Part shown: positions 6,706-11,619 of the stretch, in pieces
Layout: every line of letters starts with the position of its first letter
Numbering within the stretch: position 1 is the stretch's first letter
From: Burkholderiales bacterium RIFCSPHIGHO2_12_FULL_61_11
Lineage (GTDB): Bacteria; Pseudomonadota; Gammaproteobacteria; Burkholderiales; Burkholderiaceae_C
NCBI GenBank assembly: GCA_001770785.1
Contig: MERZ01000373.1
Location: 1-11,619 of the forward strand
DNA: 11,619 nucleotides
Reading direction: 5' to 3'
Program-made: the position numbers and the translations under genes
Notes under the pieces: generated by a model
What the model was told of the DNA's origin: nothing
Seen by the model: only the letters and a program-made list of their open reading frames with translations
The model's database searches: none

Positions 6706-7703
6706 ATGAAAAAATCGCTTTTCGCACTCGCCGTACTCGGCGCCTTCGCAGGTGCCGCTGCTGCACAGTCATCCGTGACGGTCGTTCATATGACGGCGGC
6801 CTTCGCAACTTGACGAATTTGGATGCTGCCGGAAATAGCAAACTGACCATGAATTCGACGGGTCTGTACAATTCCAATCGCCTCGGCTTCAGAGGCGTGG
6901 AATATCTGGGCGGCGGACTGAAAGCCAGATTTTCACTGGAATCCGGTTTTTCCGGTGGCACCGCTGCCGGGGCTTCAGAGCTGTTCGGCCGGCAAGCGAC
7001 GGTCGGTCTGGGCGGCTCATGGGGTGCGATTGATATTGGTCGTCAACTCTCGGTCAGTGCGAAAACAATCAGCGGCTATGATCCGTTCAGTTTGAAGTAC
7101 CTCAGTATCATTCCCCTTGCGAGGGAGACGATCGGGAAATCGTCAGCCCGTTTCAACAATGACGTCCAGTACACCGGCAAGTTCGGCAATTTCACGACCC
7201 GCGCCGAGTATGTTCCGGGTGAAGTGGCTGGAAGCACAAAAACCGGCACGGCATTAGCGACGGGCGGCACTTACGCGGCTGGTCCATTCAGTGTCGGCGC
7301 TGCTTTCACCAAATGGGATGATTTTGGCGGCATTGGCTTCGACCGAACTCAAGCCACCATCGGTGCTGCCTATACGATCGGCGCCACGCGCATCGCCGGT
7401 GGCTATATCGACGATAAAATCAACACCAGCGGGACTGACACGACGCCCAAAAATACCTGGATTGGTGTCGCCTACAATTTCACCCCTGCCATCGCGCTGA
7501 CCGGTGCTTATTACAGAACCAAAGGCAGGCTGGCGAATTTGCCACGCGAAAAAAATCTGCTGATCGTTGGCGCAACGTATGCGTTCTCCAAACGTACCAA
7601 TTTGCATGTCGAAATCGACAAGAATCGTTTTAGCGGCGCCGCGATCGTGAATGGCCAAACAAGTCAGACCGGCATCGCCCGAGGACTCAATCACACGTTC
7701 TAG
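6706..7703 (+). pseudogene. Outer-membrane general porin (Gram-negative porin, Porin_4 type) with a frameshift after the signal peptide
   Basis: Translation from ATG 6706 (GGAGA at 6696-6700) gives a classical Burkholderiales porin leader, MKKSLFALAVLGAFAGAAAA, cleaved before QSSVTV. It then runs out of frame to a stop at 6811-6813 after 35 residues. The remaining porin continues in another frame from about 6786: SYDGGLRNLTNL, LGFRGVEYLGGGLKARFSLESGF, and at the end GLNHTF with the terminal Phe needed for outer-membrane assembly. Family members read VTLYG or VTVYG followed by a residue or two and D, so about 4 bases (or 1) seem lost near 6783-6786. No slippery heptamer is visible, so programmed frameshifting is unlikely. 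A TTG at 6810 opens the rest but would give a protein without signal peptide. Restored length is about 330 residues, normal for the family. Either a recent pseudogene or a sequencing error; the barrel frame is otherwise intact. Confidence 0.88.
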
Positions 7704-7795
7704 GAAACGGGCATTTAAATATTCGAGCCACAACCAAGGCCGCCATGCTGGCAAGGTAGTTGAGCCAGCAGGGGCCAAACGAGAAGGATTTTGTC

Positions 7796-8794
7796 ATGCG
7801 TATCGTTGATTCCCATTTTCATTGGTGGCCGCGGTCAGTGTTCGAGGCCCTGTGCAAGCGCGAGAGTTATCCCCGGGCCGAGAGCAACGGCAAGGGCGGC
7901 TACACGTATTGGCGTCAGGAAGGTAGCGCGGCCCGTTTCAACCTCGGTGCCGAATGGTTCGATCTCGAGAAACAGATGGCGCACATGGATACGCTAGGTT
8001 ACGAGGTCGACGTGGTCTGCTCCACCGGGCCATTTTCGCTCCACTTCTCGGACCTGCCGGCAGAAGAAGGCCGCGCTTGCGCGATGCTGTGGAATGAGGA
8101 AATGGCAGGCGCGCAGCGCCGCTATCCAGGGCGTCTGTGGGCCAGTGCGGCGGTGCCACTGGTGGACACAAAAATTGCCATCGAAGTGCTCGAGCATGCC
8201 ATCGGCACGCTGGGATTGATGGGCGCCAATTTACCGGGTAGCGTAGGCTCGCACGAGCGAATCGACGCCGAACGCCTTGAGCCGTTCTACGACCGGGTCG
8301 AAGAGCTCGGAATCCCGCTCTTTTTGCATCCTACCGATTCGATTTTTCCTGATATTCTCGATGGCTACAATGGCGCGCTGTATCTGAGTCTGGGCCGCGT
8401 GGTGGACGTCAGCGTATCCGCATGCAGGCTGGTTTTGTCAGGGATCATGGAGCGCCATCCAGACTTGAAAATTGTCATGTCGCATACCGGTGGCGCGCTG
8501 CCGTACCAGGCCGGTCGCATGGATAAAAACGCCAAGGCTGCAGGTCTTCCGCTGCCACCGAGCACCTACATCAAACGCATGTACACCGACACCGTCTCGC
8601 CACATGAGATGGGGATACGCTTTGCGGTCGAATTCTACGGTGTCGAGCACGTCATGTACGGCAGCGATTATCCATGCTGGAGTCCGGCCACGGCATTGCA
8701 GCTATTCGAGGAAGTAGGACTGTCAAAGGAGGACCAGGAGAAAATCCTTAATGACAATGCGCGGCGCATCCTTGGTCTGCGCGACCCGGCATAG
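7796..8794 (+). CDS. Metal-dependent amidohydrolase / decarboxylase, amidohydrolase_2 (ACMSD-like) family
   Basis: A 332-residue cytoplasmic TIM-barrel enzyme. Metal-ligand candidates are all present: the HxH pair His7/His9 in VDSHFHWWP, His178 in LFLHPTD, His230 in MSHTGG, and Asp291 in MYGSDYP. This is the pattern of aminocarboxymuconate-semialdehyde decarboxylase relatives, which remove CO2 from aromatic or unsaturated acids; some members are C-C or lactone hydrolases. The exact reaction is not known. ATG 7796 has AGAAGGA (7782-7788) 7 bases upstream; a TTG start 12 codons earlier lacks such a site and is rejected. It follows the porin by 92 bases and converges with lysR. Its position between uptake genes and the regulator suggests it degrades the transported compound. 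Confidence 0.92.
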   Translation: MRIVDSHFHWWPRSVFEALCKRESYPRAESNGKGGYTYWRQEGSAARFNLGAEWFDLEKQMAHMDTLGYEVDVVCSTGPFSLHFSDLPAEEGRACAMLWNEEMAGAQRRYPGRLWASAAVPLVDTKIAIEVLEHAIGTLGLMGANLPGSVGSHERIDAERLEPFYDRVEELGIPLFLHPTDSIFPDILDGYNGALYLSLGRVVDVSVSACRLVLSGIMERHPDLKIVMSHTGGALPYQAGRMDKNAKAAGLPLPPSTYIKRMYTDTVSPHEMGIRFAVEFYGVEHVMYGSDYPCWSPATALQLFEEVGLSKEDQEKILNDNARRILGLRDPA

Positions 8795-8823
8795 TTGATC
8801 GTCAGGTAGTTCTACGCGTCGTT

Positions 8824-8850
8824 CCGATGCGCTGGGCTGCCACCCATCGG
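8824..8850. terminator. Hairpin between convergent amidohydrolase and lysR genes, possible bidirectional terminator
   Basis: CCGATG (8824-8829) pairs with CATCGG (8845-8850), and an inner TGG/CCA adds to the stem around a short loop. It lies exactly between the two convergent stop codons (8794 and 8852). There is no T-run on either side, so intrinsic termination is not proven. Confidence 0.35.
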
Positions 8851-8851
8851 T

Positions 8852-9748
8852 TCAGCCGGTTAAACCTTCAGAGCGCCGCACCATGTCAATCAGACGGTCG
8901 ATTTCAGGCATGACAGCCTTGGGATTGCGCGAGTAACTGAGCACCAAGTGCATCGGGTCGACATCGACATCGAGTTCAACTATGGTGCCGGCGACGATAT
9001 CCCTGTGGACGCTGCGCCGCAACGAGCAGGCGATGCCCATGCCGGCCGTCACCATGTCGCGCACCATGCTCATTTCCTGTACCTGTGCGGCAATCGCCAA
9101 CTCGGTAATACCTGCGGCGCGCAGCATTCCCTCGATGGTACGGCCAAAGTGAGAGCCACGATAAGCGGAGATGAATGGGTAACTGGACAAGGTCTTGATC
9201 GAAATTCGCTGTTCTTTCGCCAGCGGATGATCGGGCCTGGCAATAAACGCAAGCCGATAACGTCCCATCACTTCGGTGTGCAATTCCGGCACATCACTGC
9301 GCGCGCTGAACAGGAACGCCAAATCGACTGCACCATTGCGAAATAGCGCATGTACCTCCTCGAAAGTGCCGGTGCGTGCGATGACCTCGATGTGCGGAAA
9401 CGACGTAGACAAGGTCTCAAACGTTTTGGCAAGCAAGTAATTGGTAACAAAGCGCTGCGCAGCGAAGCGCAATTTGCGCCTGTCCTGCCCTAATTCCGCA
9501 GACATCGTGCTGGCACGTTCGAGAGTTTCTTTGGCATAGCTATACAACGTCCGGCCCGCATCGGTAAGCTGCGGCGAGAGGCCTGACTGCCGGTCAAAAA
9601 GCACTGCACCCACATTAGTCTCCAGCACAGATATGTGTACGCTGACCGACGGTTGCGTGATGTCGAGCGCAACGGCAGCCGCGCCGAATCCCCGTGCTTC
9701 GACAACGGCGACAAAAACTTCCAGCCTGCGCAAAGTAATCGGTAGCAT
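8852..9748 (-). CDS. LysR-type transcriptional regulator
   Basis: A 298-residue DNA-binding regulator of normal LysR length. The N-terminal winged helix-turn-helix begins at LRRLEVFVAVVEARGFGAAA (6-25) with the recognition part ITQPSVSVHISVLE (30-43). A linker helix follows, then an inducer-binding domain from about 85 (LRFAAQRFVTNYLLAKTF), including MVRDMVTAGMGIACSLRRSV. ATG 9748 was chosen because the family starts a few residues before LRxLxxF and because GGGA lies 8 bases upstream on the minus strand. Two earlier ATGs (9781, 9775) would put the start inside the operator. The gene is divergent from the Bug gene, the classical LysR layout, so it probably controls that promoter and itself. 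The same boxes before the ABC operon suggest it acts there too. The inducer is unknown. Confidence 0.95.
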   Translation of the reverse strand: MLPITLRRLEVFVAVVEARGFGAAAVALDITQPSVSVHISVLETNVGAVLFDRQSGLSPQLTDAGRTLYSYAKETLERASTMSAELGQDRRKLRFAAQRFVTNYLLAKTFETLSTSFPHIEVIARTGTFEEVHALFRNGAVDLAFLFSARSDVPELHTEVMGRYRLAFIARPDHPLAKEQRISIKTLSSYPFISAYRGSHFGRTIEGMLRAAGITELAIAAQVQEMSMVRDMVTAGMGIACSLRRSVHRDIVAGTIVELDVDVDPMHLVLSYSRNPKAVMPEIDRLIDMVRRSEGLTG

Positions 9749-9767
9749 CGGCCTTGTCCCAGTTAGT

Positions 9768-9799
9768 GAACCCATAGTCATATTACTATGAACTCATAG
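9768..9799 (+). promoter_or_regulatory. Putative LysR operator between lysR and the Bug gene
   Basis: GAACCCATAG (9768-9777) and GAACTCATAG (9790-9799) repeat at 22-base spacing, as at 2939-2970. The site also holds dyads: CATAG-N8-CTATG (9773-9790) and CTATGA-AC-TCATAG (9786-9799). It lies 20 bases before the lysR start and just upstream of the -35 box of the Bug operon, suited to autoregulation in one direction and activation in the other. Confidence 0.7.
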
Positions 9800-9811
9800 C
9801 ATGCCGGGCGA

Positions 9812-9841
9812 TTGCTTCGACGTCAGTGAGGGCGTTAAATT
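9812..9841 (+). promoter_or_regulatory. Candidate sigma-70 promoter of the Bug/hydantoinase operon
   Basis: TTGCTT (9812-9817) and TAAATT (9836-9841) with an 18-base spacer, identical in sequence and spacing to the pair at 2983-3012. The 16-18 bases between them are not conserved, as expected if only the boxes are under selection. Confidence 0.55.
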
Positions 9842-9866
9842 CAGCCATCAGAAAAAAATTAAACCG

Positions 9867-9873
9867 AAGGAGA
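9867..9873 (+). promoter_or_regulatory. Ribosome-binding site deciding the Bug gene start
   Basis: AAGGAGA ends 8 bases before ATG 9882. It rules out the upstream in-frame ATG at 9801, which lies ahead of the predicted promoter and has no such site. Confidence 0.8.
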
Positions 9874-9881
9874 CCAGCACT

Positions 9882-10868
9882 ATGTACACGACGCTCACAG
9901 GTCGGGCAGCAGTTCGGGTTTTTGCAGGGGCCGCACTGGCGGCAGCCGTAGCCGGCGTCGGCGCCCAGGAGTGGCCCAACAAACCCATTCGCATCGTTTC
10001 ACCTTACGCAGCCGGCGGCGTAGGCGATACCATTTTTCGGGTGATCGCACCGGCGCTGGAGGTCAAACTCGGCCAGCGCTTTGTGATCGACAACAAGACC
10101 GGTGCGGCCGGCAACATCGGCACCAGCGAGGTAGTCCATGCGCGGCCGGATGGTTATACCTTGCTGTTCGCTCCGACTGCGAACTACGCTGTCAACCAGC
10201 ATCTGTTCAAGAATCTTGGTTTTGACCCAAGCACTCAACTCGAGCCGATTGCGACGGTGGCTGAAGCGCCGCTGATCGCTGTCGCCAGCGCCAACGCACC
10301 GGCGACGCTCATGGATTTTGCCAGCCAGGCGCGCAGCAATCCCGGTAAATTCAACTTCGGCTCGCCAGGAGCGGGCTCACCGACCCATCTGGCTGGCGTC
10401 TCGTTCTCGCAGTTGGCGGGTAATACGATATTGCACATCGCTTACCGGGGAACGCCGCCGATGGTCCTGGCCATGCTCGGCGGCGATGTGCAACTCGCAT
10501 TCCCGACCTTGACGCCTGTTGGCGCACAGCTGCGTTCCGGCAAGCTCAAGGCGCTGGCGGTGATGGGTACTCAACGCGTTCCGGAGCTGCCCGGCGTCCC
10601 GACCACGGTGGAAGCCGGTTTTCCGGAACTGATTTTTAGTAACTGGTGGGTGCTGGCGGCGCCCAAGGGAACCGATCCAAAAGTGATCGCCCGACTTGGC
10701 AGCGAAGTGCGCGCCGCACTGGCAGATCCTGCGATTCGGGCCAAGCTCGGCGAAATCGGCCACATCGCGCTAGGGCTGGGACCGGCCGAGTCCGCCTCCT
10801 TCGTACGAACTGAAAGCACGCGCTACAAGGCGCTGATCGAGCGCAACGGCATCAAGCTGGAACAATAA
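9882..10868 (+). CDS. Bug-type periplasmic solute-binding protein (tripartite tricarboxylate transporter receptor, TctC family)
   Basis: A 328-residue secreted protein. The signal peptide is residues 1-28 (hydrophobic VFAGAALAAAVAGVGA, cut before Gln29). The mature N-terminus WPNKPIRIVSPYAAGGVGD, followed by VIDNKTGAAGNIGTSEVVHARPDGYTLLF, is the hallmark of Bug receptors, including the conserved Asp in GGVGD. NFGSPGAGSPTHLAG and the IAYRGTPPMVLAMLGGDVQLAF segment also fit. Bug proteins bind carboxylated or amide compounds. No TctA/TctB membrane subunits occur in the window, so it is an orphan here, as is common in Burkholderiales; it may act as a sensor or use a distant permease. It is divergent from lysR and lies 20 bases ahead of the hydantoinase-like gene, so the two are co-transcribed. 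The ligand is probably related to that enzyme's substrate (inference). Confidence 0.94.
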   Translation: MYTTLTGRAAVRVFAGAALAAAVAGVGAQEWPNKPIRIVSPYAAGGVGDTIFRVIAPALEVKLGQRFVIDNKTGAAGNIGTSEVVHARPDGYTLLFAPTANYAVNQHLFKNLGFDPSTQLEPIATVAEAPLIAVASANAPATLMDFASQARSNPGKFNFGSPGAGSPTHLAGVSFSQLAGNTILHIAYRGTPPMVLAMLGGDVQLAFPTLTPVGAQLRSGKLKALAVMGTQRVPELPGVPTTVEAGFPELIFSNWWVLAAPKGTDPKVIARLGSEVRAALADPAIRAKLGEIGHIALGLGPAESASFVRTESTRYKALIERNGIKLEQ

Positions 10869-10888
10869 ATCCGAAAGAGACGAAGATC

Positions 10889-11619
10889 ATGAATTTGATA
10901 GGCGTAGACATTGGCGGGACTTTTACCGACCTGGTCGGTTACCGCAATGGCGAACTGGTACTGGCCAAGACCCTGACCACGCCGTTCAATCCGACAGCCG
11001 GCGTGGTCACCGCGGTGGAGTCGGCTGGCACCAGGCTGGCGGAACTGGATGAGTTTTTGCATGGCTCGACGATGGCGATCAATACGGTACTGGAACGCAA
11101 AGGTGCAAAAACAGCGCTGCTGACAACCGAAGGCTTTCGCGATGTGTACGAGATCGGCCGCGGCAACCGGCCCGATGCGTTCGACATCAACTTTCAGCGC
11201 CCGCAGCCGCTGGTGCCGCGGCGCTTGCGCTACGAGGTCAGCGAGCGGCTGAACGCGCGCGGTGAAGTTGTCACCCCGATCGACGAGGCGGCCGTCCTGG
11301 CGCTCGGCAAGCGGCTGATCGATGAAGGGATAGAAGCTGTCGCCGTGTGCTTTTTGCATTCCTACGCCAACCCGGTGCATGAGGCGGCGGCCGGCCGCAT
11401 TCTGCGCGAAGCGTATCCCGATCTGTTTGTCACGCTGTCGCATGAAATCCTGCGCGAGTTCCGCGAGTATGAACGCACATCGACCACCGTACTGAATGCC
11501 TATGTCGGGCCGCGCGTGCGGCGTTATGTGCATACGCTGGAATCTCATTTGAAAGAGCGCGGCTTTCGTGGCGGCATCCATATCATGCGTTCGAACGGCG
11601 GCAGCATGTCGCTGGCACA
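10889..11619 (+). CDS. Hydantoinase A / 5-oxoprolinase-type protein (HyuA family), N-terminal part, cut by window edge
   Basis: The first 243 residues of a protein that in this family is usually about 690 residues (HyuA) or about 1200 when fused to HyuB. The N-terminal Hydant_A_N domain carries the ATP-phosphate motif VDIGGTFTD (6-14), then HGSTMAINTVLERKGAKTALLTTEGFRD (58-85). The hydantoinase_A domain begins near EYERTSTTVLNAYVGP (193-208), and RSNGGSMSLA stands at the edge. Relatives hydrolyse cyclic amides (5-oxoproline, N-methylhydantoin) using ATP; others are the beta subunits of acetone or acetophenone carboxylases, so a carboxylase role is also possible. It starts 20 bases after the Bug stop, with only a weak GAAAGAG-like site, which suggests it depends on upstream translation. 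A HyuB-type gene is expected downstream, outside the window. Confidence 0.92.
   Translation, partial: MNLIGVDIGGTFTDLVGYRNGELVLAKTLTTPFNPTAGVVTAVESAGTRLAELDEFLHGSTMAINTVLERKGAKTALLTTEGFRDVYEIGRGNRPDAFDINFQRPQPLVPRRLRYEVSERLNARGEVVTPIDEAAVLALGKRLIDEGIEAVAVCFLHSYANPVHEAAAGRILREAYPDLFVTLSHEILREFREYERTSTTVLNAYVGPRVRRYVHTLESHLKERGFRGGIHIMRSNGGSMSLA

Noticed and set aside
6810..7703. Porin body as an independent gene starting at TTG 6810
   Set aside because: It would lack a signal peptide, although a perfect porin leader lies just upstream in another frame; a frameshifted single gene explains both.
10823..11581. 252-codon minus-strand open frame at the right edge
   Set aside because: Antisense to the HyuA-type gene, whose VDIGGTFTD and other family motifs are clear; no motifs in the antisense product.
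1..11619. CRISPR arrays, tRNA/rRNA genes, transposases or terminal inverted repeats of insertion sequences
   Set aside because: Looked for on both strands; no regularly spaced repeats, tRNA-like cloverleaf or transposase motifs were seen.

Overview
The window reads as chromosomal DNA of a betaproteobacterium, most likely Burkholderiales. The reasons are a trimeric general porin with the typical Burkholderiales signal peptide and C-terminal Phe, an orphan Bug/TctC-type binding protein, and high GC with many LysR/transport/catabolism genes. This is inferred from gene types only. Nothing in the window is a housekeeping marker.

Layout. (1) Positions 1-2528, minus strand: an aldehyde dehydrogenase followed, with an ATGA overlap, by a thiamine-diphosphate enzyme that runs off the left edge. 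Its coding DNA is visibly richer in G+C than what follows. (2) Positions 2529-3046: a 518-base gene-free divergent region with three inverted repeats on the dehydrogenase side and an operator/promoter on the other side. (3) Positions 3047-6557, plus strand: a four-gene ABC importer operon (NMT1/SsuA-like binding protein, ATPase, two different permeases), the last three genes overlapping by 4 bases. (4) Positions 6706-7703: a porin broken by a frameshift just after its signal peptide. (5) Positions 7796-8794: a metal-dependent amidohydrolase/decarboxylase of the ACMSD type. (6) Positions 8852-9748, minus strand: a LysR regulator. (7) Divergent from it, 9882 to the right edge: a Bug-type periplasmic binding protein, then the start of a hydantoinase A/5-oxoprolinase-type gene that leaves the window.

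The most informative non-coding observation is that the promoter region of the ABC operon (2939-3012) and the promoter region between lysR and the Bug gene (9768-9841) align without a gap over 74 bases. They share two tandem AACTCATAG-like boxes 22 bases apart, a TTGCTT -35 box and a TAAATT -10 box 18 bases further on. The ribosome-binding sites also match (GGAGAC, 8-base spacing to ATG). This argues that the LysR protein controls both operons, so that ABC importer, porin, amidohydrolase, Bug receptor and hydantoinase-like enzyme form one regulon for uptake and breakdown of one compound or compound class. The substrate cannot be read from the sequence; a cyclic amide/N-heterocycle or an aromatic/keto acid would fit the enzyme families. 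The aldehyde dehydrogenase/ThDP pair lacks the boxes and is probably a separate unit.
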